A stretch of 64,000 bases of DNA from Methanosalsum natronophilum (GTDB lineage Archaea; Halobacteriota; Methanosarcinia; Methanosarcinales; Methanosarcinaceae): positions 1 through 64,000 of the forward strand of contig NZ_JANUCS010000006.1 in the NCBI RefSeq assembly GCF_024808815.1, read 5' to 3'. Shown one piece after another: positions 36,474 through 46,738 of this stretch (position 1 is its first letter; the number at the start of each line of letters is the position of its first letter). A program made the translations under genes and the position numbers. Under the pieces are notes generated by a model that was not told where the DNA came from, made no database searches, and was given only the letters and a program-made list of their open reading frames with translations.

Positions 36474-39400
36474 ATGACCTCTGATGTCAATAATGGTGTT
36501 ATTTCATCACTTCTTTTAGATAATATAAAAGAAGGATATGCATATCATAAGATTCTTCTTGATGAAACTGGAACTCCTTGTGATTATAAGTTTATTACTG
36601 TGAACTCAAAGTTTGAAGAAATGACTGGTCTATGTTCAGATAATATTACTGGTAAAAAAGTAACTGAAGTATTACCTGGTATTAGAGATGGTGATTTTGA
36701 TTTGGTTGAATTCTATGGTCGAGTTGCATTATCTGGCGTGAAAGAAACATTTGATCAGTTCTCTGAACCTCTAAGTAGATGGTACAGAGTCACTGTATTT
36801 TCACCTGAGATAGGATATTTTATCACACTATTCACTGAAATTAGTAAAGAATTGGAGGAACTCGAAGAAAAAGAAGATATTATTACAGTATTAAATGACA
36901 TTGTCATAGAACTTGATACTGAATATACTGTAACTAAAGTTATTCCTGATAAGAAAAAACTCTTATTTTGGTCAAAAGAAGATATTGTTTCTCAAAACTT
37001 ACTGGACCTGTTACCCACTGAATTCGGTGAAAATGTTCGATCATTGCTTGAAAAAGTAGCACTAACAAAAGAAAAGGAAATATTTGAATACCAATCTTTC
37101 ATACCAGGTGATGAAAGGTGGTTTAGTGCTGAGCTACATTATATTGAGAATGAAAGAAAGAAGAAGTATGTTATTTCAATCTCAGATATAACTAAGAGGA
37201 AAAAAGCTGAATTGACTGCTGAAGAAGCAGTTTCAAGATTAAAGTTAATATCTGAAAATATGCTTGACCTTGTTTCACTGACAGACCTTGAGGGTAACTA
37301 TAAATTTGCTGGTTCATCCCACTCAATTTTAGGGTATGATCCTGAATCCATGATCGGACAAAATTTTCTGGATTATGTTCATCCAGATGACCTACCAAGT
37401 GTAAAAGCAGCTTTTATTGATTTTGTATCCAAGAAAAAAACTGAAGAACAAAAAGTTGAATATAGAAACAGATGTGCTAATGGAACGTATTTATGGTTTG
37501 AAACTATTGGAAAACTAGTCTTGGATGATGTTGGAAGACCTAATGAGATCATTTTCAATACTAGAGATATAACCAACCGAAAGCAGGCAAAGATGAAACT
37601 TCTTGAGAGTGAAGAGAGTAAACGGTTGTTGCTTGATAATATATCTACACAAGTATGGTATTTGATCAATGAACATACCTACGGGGCAGTTAATCGAGCA
37701 CATGCAGATTTCATTGGATTTGACCTGAAAAGTATCGAGTTTAGGGACATGTATGATTTTCTTGATCATGATGTCGTGGAAACGTGTCGTAGCAGTAACA
37801 GAGAAGTATTTGTCACAAAAAAGGTTGTTAAGACCGATGAATGGGTTCCAAACTATAAAGGTGAACTGAGATTATTATCTATTACAAAATCACCTAAACT
37901 TGATCAAGAGGGTAATGTTGAATATGTGGTATGTTCGGCAGAAGATGTTACTGACCAAAACATGTATGAAAATAAATTAAGGGAAAGTGAGCAACGTCTA
38001 AGGATATTCATTTCAAATACTCCTGCGGTGATCTATTCTTATACTATTATTGATGGTGTACCAAACATAACCTATGTGAATGAAAATATTAGGAACGTAT
38101 TAGGGTTCGAGCCTGATGAGTTCATCAATGACATTTCTCGTTTCAAGAATGGTATCCATCCAGATGATATGCATATAGTGTTAAATTCTATTCCAAAGAT
38201 ACTCAAAGAGGGAAGTATATCTCTAAAATATAGGCTCATGGATAAGAATGGTAGCTACCACTGGTGGCAAGATGACCAGAAATTAATAACTCGTCCTGAT
38301 GGTACCTTGGAAGTAATTGGTGCAGGGTGGGATATAACTGAACTGATCAATACACAAGATCAATTAGAACGTAGTGAAGCACAATTTAAAACTCTGGTCA
38401 ATAATGTTCCTGGAGCTATTTTCAGGTGTAGTCATGAATCTAACTGGCCAATATTATATCTAAGTGAGAGTATCAAGGACATTACAGGCTATGAGTCCTT
38501 TGAATTTATCAATAACAAAATAAGGACATATGACAGTATTATATATCCGGATGACCTGCAAAATTTCATTGATACCGTAGAAAAAAGTGTTGAAGAAGGT
38601 GTTCCTTATGAACTGAAATACCGTATCATCACTAAAGATGGAGAGATTAAGTGGGTTAGAGAAAATTCACAGTGTGTTTATTCTGACAATACAACAATGA
38701 TCGTTGGTATCATTACAGATATAACTGACAAGGTGCATGCAGAACAAGAACTGATCGATAAACAGAACAAACTGAGCATGGTACAACATTTCGCACAAGT
38801 TGGTTTATGGGAATATGATATTAGAACTAATTCACTTTTTTGGTCAAAGGAATGTGAAGACCTTTTTGGATTAGATGAAGGTGAGTTTGAAGGTACTTTT
38901 GAAGCATTTCTAAAAAGAGTCCATCCTGATGATAGGGATATGGTTATTGAAAAAAATGAACCTATAACTGAAGAAGATCGAGCTACTACTTTAAATTATC
39001 AGCATCGTATCATTAAAAAAGATAGTGAAATTGTTTGGGTTAAGGAAATAGCAACAGTTCTACTTGATGATGAAGGTACTCCAACATTAGTTCTAGGTTT
39101 TGTTTTTAATATAGATGACCTAAAGAAAACACAAATTGAGTTAGCAGAAAACCAAGAAATTCAAGATAAATTCTTTTCACGTGCTTTAGCAGGTTTTTTC
39201 ATTGATCTGTATGATGAGCCTCTTGAATGGAATGATGATGTTGATAAAGATGCTGTACTGGAAAAAGCAATTCATACAGGTAAAAAAGTAAGAGTAAATC
39301 AGGCAATGTTGGATCAATATAGGGCAACTGAGGATGAATTTATTGGCAAGACCATGACTGAATTACTTGACCATGATGCAGATTATTGTAAAGAGCTATC

Positions 39401-40556
39401 AAGAGAATTGTTTGATAAAGGCGCCTGTTTTGCTGAGACCTATGAAACCCGTATGGATGGTACCAAGATATGGATAGAAGGTGATTATTCTTGTCTTTAT
39501 GATGATAATGGAAGAATTATAGGTTATATAGGTGTTCAAAATGATATAACTGAGAGAAAAAGGATTAATGAAGAGATACTGGAAAGTAAAAAATTACTGG
39601 AAACCATGTTCGAAAGTATTCAGGATGGTATCAGTATAATAAATCCTGATATGACCATCAAAAAAACTAATAAGTATATGGAAAAGCTTTATAAGCATAA
39701 CTTACCCTTAGAAGGAAAAAAATGTTATGAATCTTATTGTAATTCAACAAAACCATGTAATTCATGCCCGACCTTAAGGTCTTTTCAGAACAATGAAATG
39801 AATTACCAAATTCTACCTCATATTGATAAAAACGGCTTTAATGATAGGCTAAATGAAATTTATTCTTATCCAATCAGTGATAATGATGGAAATGTTGTTA
39901 ATGTCGTAGAATTCGTACGAGATGTCACTGACAAGATTAAATTAGAACAATTGGAACGAGATCAAGTTCTAATCCAAGAGATACATCATCGTGTCAAGAA
40001 CAATTTACAGGTCATTATAAGTCTGCTTAACATGCAATCAAGATTATTCTCGGATGAAGATATAAAAGCTGCTTTTAGAGATAGTCAGAATCGGATAAGG
40101 TCAATGTCACTGGCCCACGAGAAATTATATGCAGGTGATAGTGTTGCAAGTATTGAGGTATCTGATTATATTACTAGCTTGGTGAACCATATCACACAAA
40201 TGAATAGGTTAGTGAATACTCCAGTAGATATCGAGTTCAATGTAGATGAACTGTCTCTTAGCATGGATATAACCATTCCTCTTGGTCTTCTTGTAAATGA
40301 GATTGTAACTAATTCATACAAACATGCATTTGATGGTAGGGATAAAGGTCATATTTTCATATCATTTAAGGAAAGTGGAGATGGCTATGAACTTGTAGTT
40401 AAGGATGATGGAATTGGGCTCCAGGCTGATATGGATATAAGTGAACTTGATACATTAGGATTCAAGATAATACATATGTTAGTCCACCAGCTTCAAGGAA
40501 CTGTTGAGACTGATAATAGTAATGGGACTACCTATACTATCAGATTTAACAATTAA
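36474..40556 (+). CDS. Multi-PAS sensor histidine kinase (soluble, about nine PAS domains)
   Basis: 1360 residues from the ATG at 36474 (GGAGAC upstream). Same architecture as the kinase at 4607: about nine PAS/PAC units, Cys-containing last PAS (GKKCYESY, PCNSCP), HisKA_2 motif EIHHRVKNNLQ near 1170, HATPase_c with NEIVTNSYKHAF and DDGIGL. No membrane helix. The fourth PAS unit (STQVWYLINEHTYG) is unrelated to the fourth unit of the 4607 protein, while flanking units are closely similar. This points to exchange of a single sensor module. It is followed by a third paralogue on the same strand. Confidence 0.93.
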   Translation: MTSDVNNGVISSLLLDNIKEGYAYHKILLDETGTPCDYKFITVNSKFEEMTGLCSDNITGKKVTEVLPGIRDGDFDLVEFYGRVALSGVKETFDQFSEPLSRWYRVTVFSPEIGYFITLFTEISKELEELEEKEDIITVLNDIVIELDTEYTVTKVIPDKKKLLFWSKEDIVSQNLLDLLPTEFGENVRSLLEKVALTKEKEIFEYQSFIPGDERWFSAELHYIENERKKKYVISISDITKRKKAELTAEEAVSRLKLISENMLDLVSLTDLEGNYKFAGSSHSILGYDPESMIGQNFLDYVHPDDLPSVKAAFIDFVSKKKTEEQKVEYRNRCANGTYLWFETIGKLVLDDVGRPNEIIFNTRDITNRKQAKMKLLESEESKRLLLDNISTQVWYLINEHTYGAVNRAHADFIGFDLKSIEFRDMYDFLDHDVVETCRSSNREVFVTKKVVKTDEWVPNYKGELRLLSITKSPKLDQEGNVEYVVCSAEDVTDQNMYENKLRESEQRLRIFISNTPAVIYSYTIIDGVPNITYVNENIRNVLGFEPDEFINDISRFKNGIHPDDMHIVLNSIPKILKEGSISLKYRLMDKNGSYHWWQDDQKLITRPDGTLEVIGAGWDITELINTQDQLERSEAQFKTLVNNVPGAIFRCSHESNWPILYLSESIKDITGYESFEFINNKIRTYDSIIYPDDLQNFIDTVEKSVEEGVPYELKYRIITKDGEIKWVRENSQCVYSDNTTMIVGIITDITDKVHAEQELIDKQNKLSMVQHFAQVGLWEYDIRTNSLFWSKECEDLFGLDEGEFEGTFEAFLKRVHPDDRDMVIEKNEPITEEDRATTLNYQHRIIKKDSEIVWVKEIATVLLDDEGTPTLVLGFVFNIDDLKKTQIELAENQEIQDKFFSRALAGFFIDLYDEPLEWNDDVDKDAVLEKAIHTGKKVRVNQAMLDQYRATEDEFIGKTMTELLDHDADYCKELSRELFDKGACFAETYETRMDGTKIWIEGDYSCLYDDNGRIIGYIGVQNDITERKRINEEILESKKLLETMFESIQDGISIINPDMTIKKTNKYMEKLYKHNLPLEGKKCYESYCNSTKPCNSCPTLRSFQNNEMNYQILPHIDKNGFNDRLNEIYSYPISDNDGNVVNVVEFVRDVTDKIKLEQLERDQVLIQEIHHRVKNNLQVIISLLNMQSRLFSDEDIKAAFRDSQNRIRSMSLAHEKLYAGDSVASIEVSDYITSLVNHITQMNRLVNTPVDIEFNVDELSLSMDITIPLGLLVNEIVTNSYKHAFDGRDKGHIFISFKESGDGYELVVKDDGIGLQADMDISELDTLGFKIIHMLVHQLQGTVETDNSNGTTYTIRFNN

Positions 40557-40855
40557 TGTAAGTATAAGTGTAAGACGTGGTTGCTTTGTAGTCTCTGGAC
40601 ATTCATGATTTCCACAAAAGGAATATATTTGATAGTGATTCCAGTTTCTTCTATCTGTTCAATATTTAAGAGACCATTTCTATGATACAGTTCACTTAAA
40701 CATGCTTGAAAATTTCCATTTCAACCCAGTAACAAATATAAGACTATTTATACATCTTAAATAAATTATTACCTGATAGTATCTATAAAAGCATTTAATT
40801 TCATTTTATTATTGAAGATATCATCTAATTATTATCACTTAAATTGGAGTATTCA

Positions 40856-43800
40856 ATGTCCTCTAAAAACTCAAATAATGCCAGTTCACCAAATATCAGT
40901 GAAAAGGTCCGGGAGGCATATGCATATCATAAGATCATTCTTAACAACTCAGGAAAACCTTGTGATTATAAGTTCATTGACATCAATTCTAAATTCGAGG
41001 AAATGACAGGTTTAGGTTCAGAGGATATCATAGATAAAAATGTAACTGACGTATTACCTGGTATCAGAGATGGTGCTTTTGATTGGGTTGAATTCTATGG
41101 CAGAGTTGCATTAGATGGGGTGGAAGAAACATTTGATCAGTTCTGTGAACCTTTAGGGAAATGGTACAGAGTTACTGCATTTTCACCTGAGCAAGAATAT
41201 TTTGTCACTTTGTTCACTGAACTGAGCAGAGAATTAGAAGAAATTGAAGAAAAAGAAGATATACTTACTGCAGTAGATAAAATAATACTGGAACTTGATA
41301 ATGAATATATGATTAAAAAAGTTATACCAGATACTAAAAAACCCTTCTTTGGTTTACAAGAAAATATTGTATCTACTAATTTATTTTATGTATTTCCTGT
41401 AGAATTAGCTCAAAAAATGGTACATTTATTTGAAAAAACGTATCTTACAAGAGAGAAAGCAATAATCGAATATCCATCTTTTAGCTCAGCAGATGATAAA
41501 TGGTTTAGTGCGGAGATATATTATATTGAAAATGAAAGGAAAAGTAAATATATCGTTTCCATTTCAGATATTACACTAAAAAAACAAGCTGAACTGCAGT
41601 TGAAGGAACGTGAAAAAAAGTATAGATTGATCTTGAATAATGCTAATTCTATCATTTATTCAATGACACCTGATGGTGTATTTACATATCTTTCCCCTTC
41701 ATTTAAGTGGCTGGTTGGCTATGATCCAAGTGAAGTTGTGGGCCAATTATCACATGATTTTATTTATCCAGCTGATTTAGAACGTGTTACCAAAAAATTA
41801 ATGAGCATTTTGAAAACAGGCACTGAGATGAGTTATGAGTTCAGAACTGTAACCAAAGATGGTGATATAAGATGGCTCAACACGAATGAGAATCCCGTAT
41901 TTACCGAAAAGGGTGAAATAAGCTCAATAATTGGTGTTGCACACGATATAACAGACCGTGTAATTGCAGAAAATAAATTGAAAGAAAGTGAGTTTAGGTT
42001 CAGGTCACTGGTTGATAATGTACCCGGAGTCATTTTCAGATGTAAGTATGACAATAATTGGACAATGCTGTATCTCACGGATAAAATAAAACAGATCACA
42101 GGTTACGATCCATCTGATTTTATAGATAATAGTGTTCGAAGCTATTCCAGTATAATTCATCCTGAAGACAGACAGCAAGTAATTGATGATGTGAAAATTG
42201 GGTTTCAACAAGAACTACCTTATGAGTTGAACTACCGTATAATCACAAAAGATGGAGAAATTAAGTGGATAAGAGAGTATGCACAGAAAGTCTATGCTGA
42301 TACTGGGAATATGATAGATGGTGTCATAACAGATATTACTAGATCTGTTCAAAAAGACCTTGAATTAAAAGAGAAACAGGAACTTTTAGAAAAGTTCTTC
42401 TCGAGAGCAATTACAGGCTTTTTCATCTTGTTATATGAGGAGCCATTTGAATGGAGTGAAGATTCTGATAAGGACAAGATATTGGAGACTGCTATATATA
42501 GTGGGAAAATGGTTCAGGTAAATCAGGCAATGTTGGACCAATATCATGCAACTGAAGATGAGTTTATAGGTATTACCTTGGCGCAGTTGTTTGAAAATGA
42601 TATAGGAAATTGCAAGGATATAGTTCGTGAACTGCTCGATAATGGTAGTATTTTCACCGAGAGCTATGAAACCCGTATGGATGGTACTCAAATGTGGGTC
42701 GAAGGTGATTATACTTGCCTTTATGATCACAAAAACAGGATAATAGGGCATATAGGGGTACAACAGGATGTAACTGACCGTAAGATCGCTGAAAATAAAT
42801 TGAAAGAAAGTGAAAGGCAGGTCAATGAATCATTAGATCTATTATCCGGTATTCTTGAAAGCTTTGATGATACAGTGGTCTTTGCAATAGATAAAGAGTA
42901 TAGGTATATTGCATTTAATGAAAATCACAAAAATACTATGAGATTGATTTGGGGTGTTGATATTGAGTTAGGTAAATCCATGCTAGATTATATCCACGAC
43001 TCCGAAGACCATGAAAAAGCGAAGTCCAACTTTGACCGTGCTATGGAAGGTGAATACTTCAAAGTAGTTGAACAATACGGTGATACTGAATTTGACCGTC
43101 GGTGGTATGAAAATAGTTATAATCCACTTTATGATTCTGATAATGATATAATCGGTGTAGCTCTTTTACTGTCAGATATAACTGATAGGAAAAAACATGA
43201 ACTTGAGATAATTGAGAGTAAAAAATTACTGGAAGCTATGTTTGAGAGTATTCAAGATGGTATAAGCATTATGGATCCTGATATGACTATCAAGAAAGTT
43301 AATAGATATATGGAGGACTTGCATCCCAACAAAGTACCTTTAGAGGGAAAAAAATGTTATCAAGTATATCGTAACCGTAATGATGTTTGCGATTCTTGCC
43401 CAGTTTTGAAAACGTTTGAAACTCATGAAACCTGTACTCAGGTAGTACCGCATATAGATAAAGATAGTGGGACTGATAGGAAACTGGAAGTATTTTCGTA
43501 TCCAATCATAGACAATGATGGAAATGTTGTTAATGTAGTTGAATTTTTACGTGATATCACTGATAGGATTAAAGTAGAAAAATTAGAACGCAATCAAGTT
43601 CTTATTCAAGAGATACATCATCGTGTCAAGAACAATTTACAGGTAATTATCAGTTTACTTAACATGCAATCAAACTTGTTCACTGATGAAAAGATCAAAG
43701 GCGCGTTTAGAGAGAGTCAAAGTAGGATCAGGTCAATGTCACTCGCACATGAAAAACTTTATGCGGGTGATAATGTTGCAAATGTTGAAATATCTGATTA

Positions 43801-44188
43801 TATAACTAGTTTAGTGAATCATATAAAACAAATGAACATGTCAGTGAATATTCCAGTTGAGATAGATATTGATGTAGATGAACTGTATCTTAATATGGAT
43901 ACAACCATTCCTCTTGGTCTTCTTGTAAATGAGATCGTGACCAATTCATTTAAACATGCATTTGATGGTAGGGATAAAGGAAATATTTCTATATCATTTA
44001 AGGAAATTGATGAAGGTTATAACCTTGTTATCCAGGACGATGGTATTGGATTACCAGATGATATTAATATCAATGACCTAAATTCTTTGGGCCTGAAAAT
44101 AATCGATCTGTTAGTTCAACAGCTTGGCGGGAAAGTTGAGGTCAATAACTCTAATGGCACATGTTATATTATTTCTATTTCAAATTGA
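40856..44188 (+). CDS. Multi-PAS sensor histidine kinase (soluble, about seven PAS domains)
   Basis: 1110 residues from the ATG at 40856 (TTGGAG upstream). The N-terminal PAS (AYHKIILNNSGKPCDYKF) and the C-terminal Cys-PAS, HisKA_2 (EIHHRVKNNLQ near 920) and HATPase_c (NEIVTNSFKHAF, DDGIGLPDD) are paralogous to the kinases at 4607 and 36474. The middle has fewer units and contains one not found in the others (ESFDDTVVFAIDKEYRYIAF near 680). It starts 300 bp after the preceding kinase. Partner regulators are not in the window. Confidence 0.92.
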   Translation: MSSKNSNNASSPNISEKVREAYAYHKIILNNSGKPCDYKFIDINSKFEEMTGLGSEDIIDKNVTDVLPGIRDGAFDWVEFYGRVALDGVEETFDQFCEPLGKWYRVTAFSPEQEYFVTLFTELSRELEEIEEKEDILTAVDKIILELDNEYMIKKVIPDTKKPFFGLQENIVSTNLFYVFPVELAQKMVHLFEKTYLTREKAIIEYPSFSSADDKWFSAEIYYIENERKSKYIVSISDITLKKQAELQLKEREKKYRLILNNANSIIYSMTPDGVFTYLSPSFKWLVGYDPSEVVGQLSHDFIYPADLERVTKKLMSILKTGTEMSYEFRTVTKDGDIRWLNTNENPVFTEKGEISSIIGVAHDITDRVIAENKLKESEFRFRSLVDNVPGVIFRCKYDNNWTMLYLTDKIKQITGYDPSDFIDNSVRSYSSIIHPEDRQQVIDDVKIGFQQELPYELNYRIITKDGEIKWIREYAQKVYADTGNMIDGVITDITRSVQKDLELKEKQELLEKFFSRAITGFFILLYEEPFEWSEDSDKDKILETAIYSGKMVQVNQAMLDQYHATEDEFIGITLAQLFENDIGNCKDIVRELLDNGSIFTESYETRMDGTQMWVEGDYTCLYDHKNRIIGHIGVQQDVTDRKIAENKLKESERQVNESLDLLSGILESFDDTVVFAIDKEYRYIAFNENHKNTMRLIWGVDIELGKSMLDYIHDSEDHEKAKSNFDRAMEGEYFKVVEQYGDTEFDRRWYENSYNPLYDSDNDIIGVALLLSDITDRKKHELEIIESKKLLEAMFESIQDGISIMDPDMTIKKVNRYMEDLHPNKVPLEGKKCYQVYRNRNDVCDSCPVLKTFETHETCTQVVPHIDKDSGTDRKLEVFSYPIIDNDGNVVNVVEFLRDITDRIKVEKLERNQVLIQEIHHRVKNNLQVIISLLNMQSNLFTDEKIKGAFRESQSRIRSMSLAHEKLYAGDNVANVEISDYITSLVNHIKQMNMSVNIPVEIDIDVDELYLNMDTTIPLGLLVNEIVTNSFKHAFDGRDKGNISISFKEIDEGYNLVIQDDGIGLPDDININDLNSLGLKIIDLLVQQLGGKVEVNNSNGTCYIISISN

Positions 44189-44197
44189 CTGAATTTA

Positions 44198-44968
44198 TTA
44201 ATATATACTCATCAGAGTTGATAATACATGTTTTTTTAATTCAGAAAATTCTGGTGTACCAATTACAGAGATGTTGCGTGGTCTTTTAAAAGTAACATCA
44301 ATTTCTTCTTTGATCCTACCAGGTCTTTCAGTCATAATAAATACTTTATCGGAAAGAAACAGTGCTTCCTCAACATCATGTGTTACAAATATAACTGTAG
44401 GCTTCTGCTTGTTCCAAAGGTCTAATAGTAATTCTTGCATACTAAGTCTTGATTGTGCATCCAGTGATGCAAAGGGTTCGTCCATTAACAGTATATTAGG
44501 GTCAAGTACAAGAACACGTGCAAGTGCAACTCTTTGCTGCATTCCACCAGATAATTGACCAGGATAATAATGTTCAAAGTCACTGATACCAACAGCATCC
44601 AAGTACTTATCTACAAGTTTTTGTCTTACCCCATCATCCATTTTTTTTTGTTTTAAACCAAACAGTACATTTTTTCTGACACTCAACCATGGGAATAGTA
44701 CAGGTGACTGAAATACAACAGCTCGCTGGGTTGAAACACCTTCAATCTTTTCTCTACAGCAAGTGGCAACACCATCATCACCAGACTCAAATCCTGCAAG
44801 GATATTGAGTAGAGTAGATTTACCACAACCACTAGGACCAACTATACTAACGAACTCACCTTGTTTTATGTGAAGATAAACCTCATCGAGAACCTTTAGA
44901 CTATCTTCTCCATTAACAGAATTGTAGCTTTTACTAAGTCCTTTGATAACAATATCAGTTCCCTTCAT
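44198..44968 (-). CDS. ABC transporter ATPase (nitrate/sulfonate/taurine type)
   Basis: 256 residues from the ATG at 44968, preceded by GGAGGTAATA; this site lies inside the end of the permease gene, so translation is coupled. Walker A GPSGCGKST near 38, signature LSGGMQQRVALAR near 135, Walker B ILLMDEPFASLD near 158. ERPGRIKEEIDVTFKRPR near the C-terminus is characteristic of the SsuB/TauB/NrtD group. Last gene of the four-gene operon starting at 47725. Confidence 0.92.
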   Translation of the reverse strand: MKGTDIVIKGLSKSYNSVNGEDSLKVLDEVYLHIKQGEFVSIVGPSGCGKSTLLNILAGFESGDDGVATCCREKIEGVSTQRAVVFQSPVLFPWLSVRKNVLFGLKQKKMDDGVRQKLVDKYLDAVGISDFEHYYPGQLSGGMQQRVALARVLVLDPNILLMDEPFASLDAQSRLSMQELLLDLWNKQKPTVIFVTHDVEEALFLSDKVFIMTERPGRIKEEIDVTFKRPRNISVIGTPEFSELKKHVLSTLMSIY

Positions 44969-45755
44969 TATTACCTCCTTCAATCATCAATCCAGACCTC
45001 TTGAAAAAGGATATTAGTAATATATCACTGACACGTCCCAAGATACCTATACAGATCATTGAAACGAGAATAATATCTACATGACCTAACATTCTTGCAT
45101 CCATCATTAATGCACCAAGTCCGTTTGCCACACCTGTAAGTTCTCCAAGCACTAAAAATCCCCACGATACACCTAACCCCAATCTTAACCCTGCAATCGT
45201 TGAAGGCATAGCTGCCGGTATAATTACTGTGGTATATAACGATACTTTATTTGCACCAAGCATTTTTCCTGCTCTTATAAGAAGTGGGGAGACTGAAGAA
45301 GCACCTTGTGCTGCATTGACATATATTGGGAAGAATGCAGCTAATGAGATTAAAAACAAAGTTGTTGTTTCACCAACACCGAACCAGACTATAGCAATAG
45401 GTAACCACCCGATCCCTGGAATAATTCTTATAAGATGTACTGTGGGATCAAATGTATGTTTAGCTACCATGCTTCTTCCAGTTAAGAATCCTAGGGTCAA
45501 TCCCAAAAATGTAGCTAGTGCAAATCCAGATAATACTCTTGTTATACTCGCAGATGCATGTGTCAATAAAGTTCCAGAATAAGGTGTTATGTTCAGAGTA
45601 CCTATTGCAAAATCAATTGAAACTAAGATCAAACTGGAAGGAGAAGGAAGTAAGTATGGTGGTACCATACCTTCCCTTGTTACAATATACCATGTAGTAA
45701 GAACTAGTACTGGTATTAAAAAACTTAATAGATTTATCTTTTTTAGGTTTAACAT
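44955..45755 (-). CDS. ABC transporter permease (SsuC/TauC type)
   Basis: 266 residues with six or so membrane helices and the family coupling motif: GKMLGANKVSLYTTVIIPAA followed by MPSTIAGLRLGLGVSWGFLV near residue 180. Begins 2 bases after the binding-protein stop. It forms the membrane part of an uptake system for an organic anion; the substrate is unknown. Confidence 0.92.
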   Translation of the reverse strand: MLNLKKINLLSFLIPVLVLTTWYIVTREGMVPPYLLPSPSSLILVSIDFAIGTLNITPYSGTLLTHASASITRVLSGFALATFLGLTLGFLTGRSMVAKHTFDPTVHLIRIIPGIGWLPIAIVWFGVGETTTLFLISLAAFFPIYVNAAQGASSVSPLLIRAGKMLGANKVSLYTTVIIPAAMPSTIAGLRLGLGVSWGFLVLGELTGVANGLGALMMDARMLGHVDIILVSMICIGILGRVSDILLISFFKRSGLMIEGGNNEGN

Positions 45756-45757
45756 TT

Positions 45758-46735
45758 TTAAGTAATATCAGTATTATTTGTACTCTTTCTAGCCTCTTCT
45801 ACAAAACTTAGATCGAACATTGCATCAATGTCAGGGATTTCATTTATCATTCCAAGTTCGTACATTTCAATTGCAAGATTTCTTGTATTCTCTATATAAT
45901 CATCATCAATATCCCATACAAGTTCCATGTTAGGTTCTGCTATTTCTAGCACATCTCTGGAAGTACCAAAAGTTTCTGCAAATGTAAGCCATTCATCGCT
46001 ATTTTGGTTTAAATGCTGTGTGGTTTCTGCATGAGCTGTTACTAAAGCTTGAATTTTCTCTCTATCATTCTCGATCTTATCTTTTGTAGTGATCATTCCT
46101 GCATTGATAGTTCCTATATTATCTCCGTAATATGGATATGTAAGTATTCTGCCATACCCTTGTGATACTGCTAGAGATGGATAAGGCTCTCCACTACAAA
46201 ATGCATCTATTGTACCCCTTGATAATGCCTGACCCATATCAAAGAAATCAATCCGTTTTAATACAACATCCTCATCTGGATCCAGTCCTTCCTGTTTAAG
46301 TGTTTCAAGAAGTAGGACATGATGCATTGTTCCTGGAACATATGCAATGGTTTTTCCTTTAAGGTCAGCTGGAGTTTCAATATCCGAATCGTCTCTGACA
46401 ACAATAGCCGAACACTTATTGCAGAGACTGCTTACTATGACTATAGGTTCTCCCTTTGCTGCACTAGTGATTGCAAGTGCTATTGTTGTACCTGTCAGGT
46501 CCAGACCACCAGCTAACAGAGCAGATTTTTGATCACCTGGATTTGTAAATGGAAGTACATTCACACTATAATTCTGGTCAATATGTTCATGGTACATGTA
46601 TGGCTGTATTGTCTGAGCTGTTCTCCATGTTCCCACAGTTGCATCGAATTCATCATCAGTGTTGATGCATCCTGATAATGTGACACTTAAACCTAATACT
46701 AATAGGATACATACTATAGAAATTAGAGGTTTCAT
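45758..46735 (-). CDS. ABC transporter substrate-binding lipoprotein (SsuA/NMT1-like)
   Basis: 325 residues. Signal peptide with lipobox LSGC near residue 20, then a periplasmic-binding fold of the NrtA/SsuA/THI5 kind: QKSALLAGGLDLTGTTIALA near 70, DLKGKTIAYVPGTMHHVLLL near 122 and the IDAFCSGEPYP segment near 180. An unusual Cys pair (LCNKCSA near 102) may bind metal or form a disulfide. It starts 3 bases after the radical SAM gene, so uptake and the enzyme are linked. Confidence 0.88.
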   Translation of the reverse strand: MKPLISIVCILLVLGLSVTLSGCINTDDEFDATVGTWRTAQTIQPYMYHEHIDQNYSVNVLPFTNPGDQKSALLAGGLDLTGTTIALAITSAAKGEPIVIVSSLCNKCSAIVVRDDSDIETPADLKGKTIAYVPGTMHHVLLLETLKQEGLDPDEDVVLKRIDFFDMGQALSRGTIDAFCSGEPYPSLAVSQGYGRILTYPYYGDNIGTINAGMITTKDKIENDREKIQALVTAHAETTQHLNQNSDEWLTFAETFGTSRDVLEIAEPNMELVWDIDDDYIENTRNLAIEMYELGMINEIPDIDAMFDLSFVEEARKSTNNTDIT

Positions 46736-46738
46736 ATT

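Noticed and set aside
40557-40730. Minus-strand open stretch of about 55 codons between two kinases, protein-like (ETGITIKYIPFVEIMN)
   Set aside because: No start codon near its beginning and stops on both sides; could be a gene remnant but cannot be assigned.
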